From the NCBI GenBank assembly GCA_027919835.1, contig JANVFP010000032.1:186001-250000 (forward strand): a stretch of 64,000 nt of DNA. Reading direction: 5' to 3'. The notes below the pieces were generated by a model, which made no database searches, was not told where the DNA came from, and worked only from the letters and a program-made list of their open reading frames with translations. Positions within the stretch are counted from its first letter, which is position 1; each line of letters begins with the position of its first letter. Position numbers and translations under genes: made by a program. Shown one piece after another: positions 1 to 14,101 of the stretch. Origin of the DNA: Lentinula raphanica. Its lineage: Eukaryota; Basidiomycota; Agaricomycetes; Agaricales; Omphalotaceae.

Positions 1-141
1 ACGCGTAAATAGATAGGGGTAAAGCGGGCGCTAAATTACTTACTATTAGAAACGCGCAGCCCGTACAGCCTTCACGCTTGACTAAGTACATCCACTACCC
101 CGCTAGATTTCTCTCGATCTTCTCTGCTGGACGGAGCAATC

Positions 142-3100
142 ATGGCGCTACAAGCAAGGACCCAGCTGGTGAGGAACTCAGATTCTGCATGATTCATTGA
201 TTCCTGGTATTGAACGTCCTATGTCATTCAGTGGGCCGGTGGACACGATGAAACCGTAGAGGTCAATCAAAGAGCCCTGATTGACAAAGTCCTCGCTCGA
301 TACTCTGGAGAATTCACCGTTTTCCGTGAACTACTGCAAAATTCAGATGACGCTCAATCCAAAGAAGTTGAGATCCGGTTCGAGACGAAGACGTTTCTAG
401 AGAACAAACAGGAAGAACAAAGTTCATTGGATACCAGGCTGCCAAATCTCAAGACAGCACTGGTACGTTGCTTATGAGTTGTACACCGCTCTTACTGAGT
501 GGTTTCATCTGCAGGTACATCAATGGACATTCAAGAACGATGGTGATTGCTTCTGACTTTGAAAGGATCACCGCCGTTCAGAACCTGACACAATGTAGGG
601 ATCGTATTCAGGGAAGAAGATTGGAGTCGTCTCAAGAAGATAGCGTGTGTGATGATCTTTGAATCCCTCTCTACACGAACTCACATCTCTATAGCGAAGG
701 AAACCCGGACGAAGATAAAATCGGAGGTTAGTCAATGCCAGGGCATGATTTGTATCTTGTTCCGGGCTTGACAGTTGTGATCTAGCATTCGGCGTTGGCT
801 TCTATAGTCTATTTTCGGTAACTGAGGAACCGTTCGTGACTTCAGGAGGAGAATGGATGGGGTTTCATTGGCGGAAAGATCAGGTATGTGTGATGTTCGT
901 CGTTGTCGAGCTGATTCTCACTTTGCTCTAGCTGCTGGCACGTAGAGGAAAGCTTCCCGACGCGGCTGAACCTTCGAAATGGACCTCCTTCGAAATGACA
1001 CTCCGAGAAGACACCCCAATCCCTGTAGCTTTTGACTTTACTCGATTCCTCGCATCTTCCATCACATTCATGAATCATCTCTCTACTGTCTCCGTGTATT
1101 TTGATGATAAACGACTCACCAAGCTGACGAAATCCGCTGGGATACCGAAGGAACTTGGGTTACCCACAACAATCAACGTATCAAATAGATCTAGGATGAT
1201 GACGCTGAACAAGCTCAGATCTACCTGTGGGTTTGAATTTCGTTTCCACTTTGCAATCGTTCACTCGAAATATGTACAGCCTTGCACATACAGGCAGATG
1301 TAATGCGATGGGTGTACACTTCAGGTTCAGAGAAAGCACCTACACCTTCTGCTGTCAAACCTATCAAGCCTGCTGCTCCTGGCGGCTTCTTTGCGTCCCT
1401 CTTTTCCGGGTTGACCTCCTCGAGTACCACCCCGCAACCTCCTACAACGCCTATAGAAATTCCGAAGCCTGTTGATCCCCTTCAAACTGACACGACAAGT
1501 GTCTCGTTGACAATATTCTCTGCAGAAGCTGACGTCCGTCTGGATCAAAAGCTTGCTGCTGAGCTGCATAGGTCTACGAAGAAAAGTGTTCCAAAGAAGA
1601 TTAAGTACGAGCTGATATATGTGTGTTGTCAGAATTAACCGCAGCCTTGGTTCGTTTCTGACCTGTGCTGCAGACTGGGATGGATGAATACAAGGCTAGC
1701 AAAGCTGAAGATGAGCAGCAAACGTTTGCTACTTCTGGGAGTATATTCCAAGGCTTACGGGCAGACCTCGATGGGTAAACAACCTTTCTTAGCATTCCAT
1801 GTGTTCTAAGGCTCAGAGCATTCGTTAGAATGGGTTCCACTCGGATATTCATCGTACGCTGGTCCAATACCAATCTAGGTTCCAGCTCAATCTTGTTTAT
1901 AGGGTCATGCAACATCTCAGACCACCGGTATCGGGGGGCACATGGTACGTGATCAATCTTTACATCTGAGTTATACTCATTCATGGTCATATTATGAACA
2001 GAGTGCCCGATTCTTGCCCACTGTAGAGAGAGAGAGCCTCGATTTGATGTGAGTGTCGACCGAAATTTATTTTGCATACTTCTCAAGCGTTTCGCATAGG
2101 GACCGAAATGTTGCCAGTGCGTACAAACACCTTATCATATTTCAGCTGGTCCTGAATTATGTATCTAGTTTGGAACAAGGAGTTGCTTAATATTGGTGGA
2201 ACTGTCGCGCGCGCTGTATACGAAATTGAAATGGACAACATCAAACAGATAGCTGATTCTGCTGGATCGACGAAGACCTCTGAGTTGCAGAGTTGGCTGA
2301 TGGACCGTGCAGTTCATGTCCTCAAGTTCTTTACGTTTCATCAATCGACTCCTTCGGCGGATGTTTCCAGCTTGATGGAACAAGCTTTCTTCAACTGTGC
2401 ATCAGGATTCCGCATCATATCTACGACCGGGATACGAGATGTTGCTGATATACGACTACCAGACGCACAGTTCTCTTCTTTTCTCAAAGATTTACCTGTT
2501 CTACCAGAGGAGATTTTAATTTCTGCTAGGCCGATGGTGACTGCTTTACAAAATCGCAAACTGATCAAGGCTATCACTTTCAGCGATGTGTTGAAAGAGT
2601 TGAGCAATAGGCCTCTCTCAGAAGATGAATCCATCGCTTGCCTTACCTGGTGGATTAGCCTAAACAAAGACGGAGAAAGTGCTGCCCGCCTCGACTCTAT
2701 ACGGAAACAGCTTCTTGACGCGGCTGTGTTAACTATTGGGGTTGTGGGAAGCGAAAATCAGAGAATTATTCCCTTGAACACCATTCAGACCATTCTCAAT
2801 CCTCGAAGCATGGCTGGAACTGTCCCATCGGATGCTCCGTTTCCACTCACGATGCTTCCTCCTTCCATCAGCAAGCATTTCAAGCCCGAACAACTCACCT
2901 TTGCTTTCCAATGGAGCGAGTTAACGCTCGTTGAATGGCTCAGATTCATAGCTACTGTCGAATCCCCTAATCCCGAATATGATCTTTCCAAATCCCCTCA
3001 TTGGGCTGAACGAGTCCTTGGAATCCTCGCGCGCGCGTGGCCTTCACTTTCTAACACTATGAAGGATGATATAATGCAGATACTCAAATCAAAAGCATGC

Positions 3101-6100
3101 ATACCGACGTCCCATGGAATCAAAGTACCGATGGAAAGCTATTTTGCAAATGCTGATATCTTCCATGACCTACCTATCGTCAAGCTACCCTCGGACGCAG
3201 CAATCAAAGGGAACCTTGAGCGCGTGCTGACTGCAATCGGAGTCCGCAAGCACGTAGAGCTACAGATCATTTTCACTAGGTAAAAATCTGTACTGATAGT
3301 TTGAACTTACACTGACTGCTTCTCAAGGATGATAAAAACAAACGAGTGGACGATATCAGATCTCATAAAGTACCTCGTATCAGTGAAGGACTCACTGTCT
3401 TCCGAGGAAAAGGCGAGGCTCAAGCTGACTAATGCGTTTTTTGCGGAGTCAGCACCTGGCACACCGAAGAGTAACAAACGATATCGGGCAAATGAGCTCT
3501 TTGAACCATCTCCTATATTCACCCAATTGGAACTACCAGTGATCGATTGGGGCACCAAACATAAATGGCGTAGTTCGTCCGAGGAAGGTTTGTGTTAGAG
3601 TAACTTCCTTCGAGCTTGACTGATTCAGAATTGGAACAGCAAAATTTCTCTTCGACCTAGGTCTGCAAAGATATCCTTCTCTTACGACAATCATCGATCT
3701 TTGTGCGAGTCCTAAACCTCAGGTAATGTGTTCGTAAACAGACGCATGAATACGTTATTGATTGGAAGCCTCTAGATCCGTGCTGTTGCATTTAAGTACC
3801 TCTCGGACAACATCAAGACTAAATACGAAGGTTATGATCCTCAGGAGTTCCATTCCAAAAAGTTTATACCCGCTTCAAAGAACAGCTCTCCATATCTGGG
3901 CTCAACGGAAGAGGTATGTTATGATCCACTCTAGAAATGAAGCACAGAATGCACAGAGCTGACTATGATGTGTTTATTCTAGGTACTTTCCGGTCAGGAG
4001 TGGGGAGCGCTCGGGCTTCCTGTCCTGGCTAGCAATGTCGGCCTCGACGTAGGCTCGAAGTTGGGACTGCGAGAGCATCCCACAGCCACTTTCATGATGT
4101 CTTTCTTGGAAAACAGCCCTCCTAAAGATATGTCTCAAGCGACGCTTGTGTTTAGTCTCATGTCGAATCGTATTTCAGGTATGATTCATCTCATGTATAG
4201 TTCCCATCGTGAATAAAACTTTCATTCAACACGCCATGTAGATTTCTCCTCTTCACAGTTGCAAAAACTATCCCAGATTCCATTTGTCCCAACAAAGCCA
4301 AATAATGATAAGGGTGCGGTGACACATATACGACCAAGTCAGTGTTACTTTGGTCATGAAGGGAAGGAAGGATTCCATTCGAAGTTATTCATCTTCATCG
4401 ATTTCGGGACAAGTGCAAATTCGTTCCTCAATGCTTGCGGGGCAAAGCGTGAACCAAGGTAAACGTCGACATTGGGTCCTGCCTACTTGCTGAACAACCT
4501 TTGGATCGTAGCGTGGAAGAAATTGCTTTGATGTTGCTCGTGGATGCCCATAACTTCTACCAACTGGCCGGAGGGCCTCATAGGTACTCATCCTTCTCAC
4601 AACTTCTGGCAATCTAATCATTCGCTTATCATTGTAAAGCTTCCTCCTTGAACTACGCAACATTGCAGTCAACAGTCGTCTTCTTTCTAATGGGACACTT
4701 GCCCGACTAAAGAAGTCGCCGGTCTTATTGGCTCTCCAACGTCGTGTTGCTTCAGATGAGAAAACCAAGAAGGACGAAGACGGAGATGGAGATTGGGACT
4801 ATCAATATGATTTGATGCGGCCAGATCAGATAATCGTTGCCGACGACTCGAATGCTCTTCAACTATTTGGCGATCAGTTGTTCGTTGCACCACAGGAAGA
4901 CATTCTGGAAGGTACGTGCAATCAATCACTTGCCCTTCTTACTTACATTTTACGGATTCCATTGCTCTAGCATTCTATATAATGTTAGGCTCTAAACGAC
5001 TGAGCGCGCTCGTGCAAGAAAATCACGATGTGACACAGGAAATCAGGAACTCACCCCAAGCTGCGAAAATTCATGCTCTTATTTTGGAACGTCTACCGCT
5101 GTTTCTGCATGAACATACACACGCTAAAACGAAAACTTCATTCGCATGGCTGAACTCTAGCGGAAATTTCACCGTCAAAGCTTTCGGTAAAATATCTGTG
5201 GTCAAATCGTTGAAGTTCGGTTCCGTCAACCTATCGAAAAGACAAGCTGCATCCGCTGTCGGACCTAAAGTCAATAGAGGCCCTCTTCAGATTTGGCTAG
5301 CCAACGATGTAGAACCAGACATGTATGAGTAAGTTGTGACCACCTTTCTCGCTATTGACCTCCATCTCAATCTGAATGTAGGGTCGCCACAGCTTTCAAT
5401 CGCCTCTTCTTCGAAAGTCCCAAGGCGAACGATGCTTTGCTGTTCATGACGATTCTTTCTACCGATCTACAAGCCCTCAAACGAAGAGGATATAACGGTA
5501 CGAAGAAACTAAAGACACACCTAACGTCAGACTAAAGTGTTGAATAGTCGAACGTATCGAGCGTAAATATCGCGAAGAAAGAGCAGAGCAAAGAAAGGCT
5601 GCCGAGGAGCGTCGAGCGACCGAGGAAGGGAAGGTGAAAGCGCTCATGTCGAAACCGCCTACTCCGATACCTACCCCTGTGGCAACGCCAGCACCAGTCC
5701 CAACTAATCCTCTTCCTGGTTCTTTTCCTGATATGCATCGTCACACAAACGAACATGACAACGTACCTCCTCCTATACCAGAGAAAGGACTGATCCCAAC
5801 GGGAAGACCTAATTCCATGCTTAACCCGTTCTCAAAGTTTGGCCGCAGATTGGGTTTGAAAGGGTCAGAGGATAACCTTCGTGGTTCTCCTGGTCCTTCA
5901 ACATCACATAATCCTAACCAAGGAACTACGCCTTTAGGCAATATATGTAAGCTTGTGTTCTTCATCCATCACCTGTTCATTTACGCCTGTCATTCTCGCA
6001 GCTGCGAATATCGATATGGCAATCAAAGCCTGCAGACCCGAGTCTGGAAATCTACTGAGAAATCGTGAACAAATGCAGCAAGTAAAGGAGTCATTGAATG

Positions 6101-6730
6101 AAGGATATTGCGATATTTCTGGACGAGCAGATGATCTGCAACATATTGGGACAGTGGGAGCACTCAAAGTCTACTTGTCCGCAGGCGCGTGGACTTATTC
6201 TTTCGTTTACCTCGCATGAGATCCTGACCCGATTTAAGCAGATGTCCCAAACAAGCACACTTTCCTAGCTGATAGAAGTGCATCTTTGCAGAGGTTTTTA
6301 GGCATTGTGACATCGTTGGCTCGAATCTATAGCCTTCCGCTTGCGAGCTTGCACATTTTTTACGATCTGGGTGGGCCATTGATTGCTTTCAATCGAAATG
6401 CGAGCATATTTTTAAACCTTCGGTTCTATGAAGCTTGGCGTGAGCCCTATGATTTCCTTCAAGTATCGAACATTCATTGACCAGTCTCTTAGATGACTCC
6501 GAAGTTGCTCTTGGGGAAATAAGCACGGCGCTCGTATCATGGTACGTTCGCTGGCACCTCGTTTCATCCTGCTCGCCTTGACGAGGTCGTATTTGTGCAG
6601 GTATTTTACGCTGGCACACGAAATCGCCCATAACCTTGTACAGCCGCACAATTCGGAGCACGAGTTTTACTTTGCGGCTATCTGTGAGAAGCATGTCCTG
6701 CAGCTTGGACTAGAGGCGTCGAGGAGATGA
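142..6730 (+). CDS. DUF3684-family sacsin/HSP90-like GHKL ATPase (large fungal protein)
   Basis: Multi-exon gene. The start ATG at 142 gives a 9-codon first exon (142-168); exon 2 (232-462) encodes the GHKL N-box (RELLQNSDDAQ). After short introns the G1 box follows (DEDKIG, then AFGVGFYSLF, near 705-815) and then SVTEEPFVTSGGEWMGF. This order is typical of the fungal DUF3684 family, whose ATPase resembles the sacsin/HSP90 N-terminus. The longest continuous coding stretch is 2159-3283. A basic, proline-rich low-complexity segment lies at 5560-5940. The last exon (about 6602-6730) encodes TLAHEIAHNLVQPHNSEHE, with an HExxH zinc-peptidase-like motif, and stops at 6728-6730. Function in fungi is unknown; a chaperone or quality-control role is inference from the ATPase fold. 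Exons in the middle were not all resolved. Confidence 0.85.
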
Positions 6731-7299
6731 TAGAATCTGGTTCACTTGTACATTTATCTGCTTTTGTTTATTTTTGATCAACGCTGGTTGTCGAGTTTGA
6801 CATCACCGGATTTAGAGTTTCATGATGGCGCTGAATCGCTTCCAGGGAGATAGTCCTGACTCCTTGAGCTTCACCTATTACAGCTGGGCTGAGAAAGTGA
6901 GTTGAAAGATGTAGAAGAACGATTTTCTGTAGTTTCCAGAAAGACTGGGGATATATTTTTTGAAAACATCGACGTCATGCACATATTTTGTTGGTAGAGC
7001 AAAGAGCGTGAGAGAGTTGCTTCGCGCTGAATTTCCTGTTCGCCTTTCCTTTTCATCCACTGGGCCATCTTTCTTTTCAAAACCAAAACTTATCCTACTG
7101 TGGTTCGCTGGCTCTCTTGTAACTTAACTATATATTACAGTTGCTGCTGTCTCTGTCTTTGTGGTAATGCTTTCCTCGTTATTCACCAAATAATTTCCAG
7201 TTGACTTTTTCCTGGGTCCCGCACAGCTAGACTCGTCGGCGACCTAATCCATAATCTGTTGGCAGTATCGCGGTTGGAGAGTTGAAAGAAGATCGTAAA
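6731..7299. other. Intergenic region, 3' end of DUF3684 gene and promoter/5'UTR of the transporter
   Basis: No supported gene. Short frames on both strands show no family resemblance. The stretch before 7300 is pyrimidine-rich and probably holds the promoter and a 5'UTR of the nucleotide-sugar transporter. Confidence 0.5.
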
Positions 7300-8920
7300 A
7301 TGTATCATCGACCTCAGCAGTCTATTCGGACTTCGTCCAGTAGTTCTTTCTCATTCGCCGAGTCTCGGGCGCCCACTCCGCGTCTGTCTTCTAGTCCTAG
7401 ACTGCCTCCTCCTCTTATGCCTCCAACAACCGTACCATACAACTCCAAGGGCTCTTTGCCTGTCAGTGCCGTGCCACAGGATCTTCTTACACCAAGGAGA
7501 TGCGGAATGCCATTGAAATACATCTCGTGCGTTGTACACTTCGTTTGCTGTATATTTTGCTCAACTTTCGATGAGTAGGCTCGTCACTCTCGCCGTGCAA
7601 AATGCTGCACTCTCTATAGTCATGCATTACTCTCGTGTTTCAACTCCTCCATCACTTGCGTATTCACCGGCCTCTGCTGTCCTTCTCAATGAGCTGCTCA
7701 AAGGTTCAATATCGTTCATAATTGCCTTGGCAAACACTCGCGAAGTAGCAGACATCTCATGGCGCCGAATGTCTCTCTGGCAGATCATACGTTCCCTTCC
7801 GTATCCCGGAAGTACTCCTTTCTGGAATTTGTGTGGAGAAATATTTAGCCCAGACTGTTGGAAGCTTTCCATTCCAGCCATCCTATACGTCGTTCAAAAC
7901 TCGCTCCAGTTCGTCGCCATCAGCAATCTACCTGTTGCTTCTTTTCAGGTTACGTACCAAATGAAAATTTTAACGACGGCAGCCTTTTCCGTGGCCCTGC
8001 TTCGCAAAAAGCTGAGCACGACAAAGTGGCTATCACTGTTCTTTCTAGCGATAGGAGTTGGAATCGTTCAAATCCAGACGTCTACAGTCTCCGCTCCAAA
8101 GAATCAATCTGTCGGGAGCGCTCACGACTCTGCACCGCTTCACATTCATGTCATGAGCCCACTGAAGGGATTTGGTGCAGTGACCGCCGCTTGTTTCACG
8201 TCAGGGCTGGCCGGTGTCTATTTCGAGATGGTTCTCAAAAACTCAAAGGTTGATCTCTGGGTTCGGAACGTGCAACTGTCCTTGTTCTCACTCATTCCTG
8301 CTCTCTTACCCATACTGTATACTTCGACCCCATCTTCTGGTGGCTTCTTCCACGGCCTATTGAAAAACTTCGGAATGTGGGCATGGGCGACCGTATCGAT
8401 ACAGGTCTTCGGCGGACTGATTACTGCCATTGTAATCAAATACTCAGACAACATCTTGAAAGGATTTGCTACTAGCCTTTCAATCGTCCTGTCTTTCTTG
8501 GCGTCCGTCATCCTCTTTGACTTCAGGATCACTCCCTCTTTTGTTATCGGAGCGTCGACCGTGCTTTGTGCGACGTGGATGTACAATCAACCTCCTGGAA
8601 AGGAACCGACTGTATCCATCGTTTTAACTGGACAGTCCGATAACAAGACGCATTTCACTCCTGTTGATGCGAAAGAGCCCATTATAGGAGAATTTCCGCG
8701 GAAAAAACCCTCGCCTTATGGAAGTCCCCGTGGTATCGCGACCGCACTTGGTATGAATACCTCCGAAAACCGAGAACCAAGTATGATGCTAGACACTCAA
8801 CGGTACAATCATGCTCCCTACGGATCGCCATTTCCTTCAAGGCCGCCTTCTCGTGCGCCGTCGAGAACACCCACTCCTCAGCCTCCTCGATTGAGCTCAG
8901 GCTCAGAAGGTGGTTCATAA
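7300..8920 (+). CDS. Nucleotide-sugar transporter (SLC35A / UDP-galactose transporter family)
   Basis: Two exons, 7300-7526 and 7579-8920, joined in phase to give 522 residues; the splice restores the family sequence GMPLKYISLVTLAVQNAAL. I chose ATG 7300 because the codons before it in this frame are TTG-led. The N-terminal 70 residues are Ser/Pro-rich and cytosolic. About ten hydrophobic segments follow, with family blocks VVQNSLQFVAISNLPVASFQVTYQMKI (quoted in part) and KGFATSLSIVLSFLASVILF. The C-terminal 100 residues are Ser/Pro/Arg-rich. These carriers exchange UDP-sugars for UMP across the Golgi membrane for glycan synthesis. The exact sugar (UDP-Gal, UDP-GlcNAc or other) cannot be read from sequence. 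It lies just upstream of a chitin synthase, so a cell-surface polysaccharide context is plausible but not shown. Confidence 0.88.
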
Positions 8921-9724
8921 CAGTAGAGTTTGTTTTGACTTCTTTAGGGACAAGGATAACGGTGATCCATCGATGATCAACCTGCTACTGCTTTCTAATT
9001 CTGACGAAAAGACGATACCAATCAAGCCAACGACGTGCATAACTAGCATTTTCTTTAAGCTTCATTCCAAGTTCTCTTTTAATCCTTGATTCCACCCATT
9101 CTTTTTTTGTTCCTACTCTATGTGTTCACGTATTTCCCCATTGATCACGAAACGAAATCGATACCCACCCATTCACTTATGTCCTGTTCCTTACACATAG
9201 AGTTTTTTCTGTCCTTCTCCTGCACAGACACAGACTTGTTCTTCGTACCATTAGTGGGCTGTCATCGTACATACTTATAGTTATTGCCGCCTCGATTCGT
9301 TTTCGCTACCTCTTCTGGTAAAATTAGAACTCTGACTGTAGTGTAAGTCACTATATATCAGAAATTCATTTGGGCAGTTGAAGCTATGTTTTTTTTTTCG
9401 GAAACGAGCTGGGCGGTGGACGTCGACACTGGAGACGTCGTAGAGCCCTGAGGCTTTGAGTCTTGCCTTGAGGACTGAAGATTGAATGAACATCAATATT
9501 TTGACTGACAAAGTGGAGAGGACGACGCCGCTATAGGAGGCAGCATGCCAACATCAGAGTCTGAGTACGCGAAAATAGAAACAACTCAATTTTCCCACAG
9601 TCTTCCATCAGCGACGAGCCCAAATCTTGTCATTTCTCTCACAACTACCTTTCTCCCTCAGCCGGCCTGCAACAGTTTGCTTTCAAAAAGCTCACTTTGT
9701 ACTTGGACCTTCCCTTCGTTTATT
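8921..9724. promoter_or_regulatory. Intergenic region with likely 5'UTR of chitin synthase
   Basis: Non-coding by inspection. It contains T-rich runs and a pyrimidine-rich tract ending in CCTCAG near 9660. An in-frame upstream ATG exists at 9545, but the predicted residues 9545-9724 look like translated leader. I therefore place the start at 9725, where conserved-type sequence begins. Confidence 0.45.
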
Positions 9725-12700
9725 ATGGCCCTTCGTTTTCAGTCCAATGTCGACTTCACTGACGTTCCGATCCCAACTACAACCCGTCCAACTCCCCCTT
9801 CTACTGGCACCACAATCCGTCGTGCCAAAACTCTCACTCGCCCAGAACGATCCGTAGCTCCCGTTTCTCTCATTAATCCTCATCCAGCAATCGTTTCCGG
9901 CTCCAGCTATAATGGATCACAAGTTTGGCGGATAACTTCTCGTGTTCTCACTTGTTGGGCTCCAGACTTTCTGCTGAGCTCATTAGGCGGCTTGAAGGAC
10001 AAAAATGTTCGGCAAGCATGGAGGGAGAAGATGACTCTCTGCATGATCATCCTTGCGTTGTGTGGTCTTGTTGGCTTTGCGACTGTAGGGACACAGCGGG
10101 TTTTGTGTCCCCAGAACGCAAACGCTCAGACACAATTCCTCCGATTGAATTCTACACCTGGTACTCTGGGTGTCCTTGGACGTTCATTTAACGTCTCCTC
10201 AGCCAAATCTACCAACTCAGTCAACCTCATTGGTCTTTCCGAAGCCTCTTCGGGCCAGGACATCACTCAATATTTCAACAGGGACGCATCAGATTTCAGT
10301 GAATGCTCTGGTCTATCATTCCGTGTCGCCTTGGACGCTCCTTGCTCAACCACAAACCCTTGCACACTCGGAAACCTCAATTCCAGCTCCACCTTCTCTA
10401 GTCTCGGCATGGAGGACACTGGTGCTGTTGTCGGTTATGCTTGGGAACAGGTCACTGCCCTTCAGAACTATTTCGTGATTGATGGTGCTGTTCTCAACAT
10501 GACCACCTACATGAATCTACATCCAACATCTGTTCCGACCGACAACGTAGACGCTGCCCTTCGCACGTTGCTCCAAGGGTCTACTTCTGTCCGCGGCAGA
10601 GACGGTACTCGCCTTTTCTACAGTCGTTCCGACCTCAAATCTGCTGTACCGTGTCTCAAACAGCGTTATTATGCCGGCAACATTGATAAAATCACGCCAG
10701 GATGTTTCGCCTCTCAATTGATTCTCTATGCCGGCCTGATCGTTATTCTTGGTCTCGTTCTCATCAGGTTCCTTATGGCTTGTGTATTCAGCTGGTTCCT
10801 GTCAGGTCGTCTAGCTGGCGCACCGGATAGTGACACACTTAATAGGAATGCCATCAGTCCAGCCGTGATGCCAGAAGGAGCGAATGTTTCTATCGACAAC
10901 AGAAACGGTACAGCACCATGGGCAGCCCCAGGAGGTGGAGCGAAAAAGCTGAACAAGAAAGACTTCAACAAATCCGACCGCTCTTTCGGTTCGTCTACCA
11001 CACTCACAAACTCAACTTCCGAAGGCTCGGTTGCTCCGGTCATGAGTCTAGCTTCGATAGGCGCAGAACTGTTCGCAGTCTGTTTAGTCACATGTTACTC
11101 TGAAGGCGAAGATTCGCTGAGAACCACTCTCGATTCGATATCACGGACGACCTATAGTGATTCGAGGAAGCTGCTTTTCGTCGTTGCGGATGGGATGATC
11201 ACTGGTGCGGGAGAGAAGAAGAGTACTCCTGATATATGTGTGGGATTATTGGAAGCCGATCCGCGATTTGGGAACCCCATTCCTATGATGTATGAGGCAG
11301 TTGGATCTGGAGACAAGGCCATCAACCGCGCAATGGTGTACGCTGGGCACTATAGTAAGTGATATTATTTCTATTATCATGGATACGAGAGCCTGACTTA
11401 ATACAACAGCTGTTGCCGGCCGTCGTACCCCCACCGTCATCGTTGTCAAGTGCGGTACTGAAGCGGAAGCCGCAGCGGGTCACAAAGCTGGAAATCGAGG
11501 AAAGCGCGACAGTCAGCTCATTCTGATGAACTTCTTTTCTCGGGTCACTTACAACGACCGTATGACACCCTTGGATTTCGAGCTTTTCCGGAAAATCCAT
11601 ATCCTCATGGGAGTTACACCCGATTTCTTCGAAGTTTGTTTGATGGTATGTGTAATATCTTTATAATGTCACCTCACATCCTGAGTTATTCCTTCAGGTT
11701 GATGCCGACACGAAAGTCTTCCCCGGTTCTCTTGGATCATTAGTGAACTGCATGCATCACGACCAAATGATTATGGGCTGCTGTGGAGAAACAAGGATAG
11801 CGAACAAACGACAGAGCTGGGTCACAGCCATCCAAGTATTCGAATACTTCATCTCACATCAAATGGCCAAAGCTTTCGAAGCAGCCTTTGGTGGTGTCAC
11901 CTGTCTTCCTGGTTGTTTCTCCATGTTCCGGTTGAAGGCTAGAAAGTCCAGTGGCGACGACTGGATACCTCTTATCATCAAACCCGAGATAGTGAAAGAA
12001 TACAGTCAAAGCGAAGTCACAACCTTACACGAAAAGAATCTGCTACTCCTTGGAGAGGATCGTTTCTTGACTACTATCCTTCTTCGAACCTTTCCGAACC
12101 GTAAAATGATGTTTCTTCCTCAAGCACGGTGTCGAACCGTCGTTCCAGACACATTCAAAATGCTCTTGTCGCAACGTCGGCGATGGATCAACTCAACCGT
12201 TCACAATCTCATGGAACTGGTCCTCGTCCGCGACCTCTGTGGCACCTTCTGTTTCAGCATGCAGTTTGTTGTATTCATGGACCTCCTCGGAACGGTAGTG
12301 CTTCCTATCGCTATAGCCCTCACTTACACATTGATTGCGGGAATGGCTCTTGACCCTCCAAAGACATTCGAAGAAGCCATTCCTCTGATCCTCCTTGTCT
12401 CTGTTCTGGGTCTTCCTGGTGTCCTCATTTTGATTACAACCGGCAAAGTTGTCTACTGTTTCTGGATGCTGATATATCTTGCTGCTCTGCCGGTGTGGAA
12501 TTTCATACTCCCGATTTACGCATTCTGGCATTTCGATGATTTTACATGGGGAGAGACCAGGTATGGCCGATTTCACGTCATGATTTCCTTGTTATAATGC
12601 GTTGATGTCGTTCCCGTTGTGTAGAAAAGTCGAAGGTGAAGTAAAACAAACGGACCACAGTTCAGGTGGGAAGAAGCTAGATAATCAAACGGTGCCTTTA

Positions 12701-13273
12701 CGAAGATGGGAGGATTGGGAACGATCACGGCTACGCAAACTGCGACGCGAGGAGAGACGAAGAAAAGATTTCGAACGGGCACATCCCGCGGGATATATCG
12801 CAGGCGAGGATGATCTCCTAAGCGCTCGGGACGTCCGAAGTCAATACGATGGGTCTGATACCTACTCGATCACTTCCTCAGAAGACGATCATTGGGGTAT
12901 GCAAATAGGTGGTTATAACGAAAACAGTGCACAGTTCCCTCCGCCTCCAGTCGGACTCGTGCCGGAAGACCGCGCGTTGCAGTCGGCCAAGATTGTAGAT
13001 GCAAGCGAGTTGGAGGCCATGCTCGAGTCTGGCTTTGACGACCGAGACAGACCACCCACCGCACCAGCTTATACACCCCGTTTCCAACTTTCAGATAACG
13101 GGTCCTCGACGCAACTGGCTACAGGGAACAATGGTTATGCCCCGTTGACACGATCAACATCTCCAAGCAATACGCCTACTTCAGCATCATTTGGTGCAGC
13201 AAGAGCTGGTTCTGGAGGTGCACGACAACATTATGGTCCTTTGGGTCCACTTGACCCCGCTACGAGAATGTGA
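9725..13273 (+). CDS. CHS3: Chitin synthase, class IV (Chs3-like)
   Basis: Four exons, 9725-11354, 11410-11645, 11698-12560 and 12625-13273, give 1125 residues. Two N-terminal membrane segments (about 10030-10100 and 10720-10800) flank a Cys-containing extracytoplasmic region. The GT2 catalytic core carries the signature [12 protein letters not shown] and the acceptor-site block [21 protein letters not shown] is the usual metal/UDP-binding region. C-terminal membrane segments run from [19 protein letters not shown] to [21 protein letters not shown], matching fungal Chs3 (class IV). The enzyme polymerises UDP-GlcNAc into cell-wall chitin at the plasma membrane. The tail after 12625 is hydrophilic and Ser/Pro-rich and probably regulatory. 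A start at 9545 is possible but less likely. Confidence 0.93.
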
Positions 13274-14101
13274 AAGGACAGATTATTGGTGGACGGACTG
13301 TTGGCATATGTGTCTTTTTCTCTCTTTCTTCGCTTCTACCATAGTACTCGCTTGTATTCGCCATACCCTTCCCATCCTTCACCCACTCGCTGCTGTCCCT
13401 GTCCCTTTCTCCTTGTCTCTCTTTGCGGATCGTTCGAAATTTGCCTTGCCACCTTGTTCTAGAGTCTAATTTAATACTTCATCGATTCATCAGCTGTCTC
13501 ACCATGTCCAAACGTTTACATTTTTGCGTCGGGGTTACATAGTTGGAAGTCATATCTCTTGTCGTACGCTCACTTGCATTATAGTATAAATCGAACACAA
13601 ATTGAAATTGCTCAGTACGATGTGTCTCTTTACTCAAAGCCTTTCTTCCATGAAACTACGATGTATAACGTATGATGTCCTGCGACGAAGCCCACATCCT
13701 GCCACCTCTGCCTTCAAGGAGTGTTTTCCTACTTGGTAGCAGCGGATTACAGTCTCTCAAATCTTTGAAACTCTCAAGGTTGACCACTGTTATGAGGTAT
13801 GTTGAGGAAAACGCAATCGGATGATTGAGTCTTGCCAGGCCAACAAGCTTCGGCTTGACGCCAACGCTTCGGACAAGTATCAGGATTACAGTGAATATTC
13901 TTCGCCAATAAATGTCTGTAGTTGTCCCATGAGTTATTTTGAGTTACTACTAGAGATATTTGTCGTTGAGATAATTATAAGCGGCTTCAGCAAGTTTCGA
14001 AGTTCAAGGAGTTGGACAGAGTTGGACACTTCGAGGACTATAGTAACATAAAACTACATATGCTGTACTGCGTGACTGAGATACAAGATCGATGTACATA
14101 T
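13274..14101. other. Intergenic region between convergent chitin synthase and SSP1
   Basis: I see no convincing gene. The first 200 bases are pyrimidine-rich 3'UTR-like sequence. The 76-codon frame at 13821-14051 has no recognisable features. Confidence 0.4.

Noticed and set aside
9545..9724. Upstream ATG of chitin synthase
   Set aside because: The added 60 residues have leader-like composition and a pyrimidine tract; family-like sequence starts at 9725. Kept only as an alternative.
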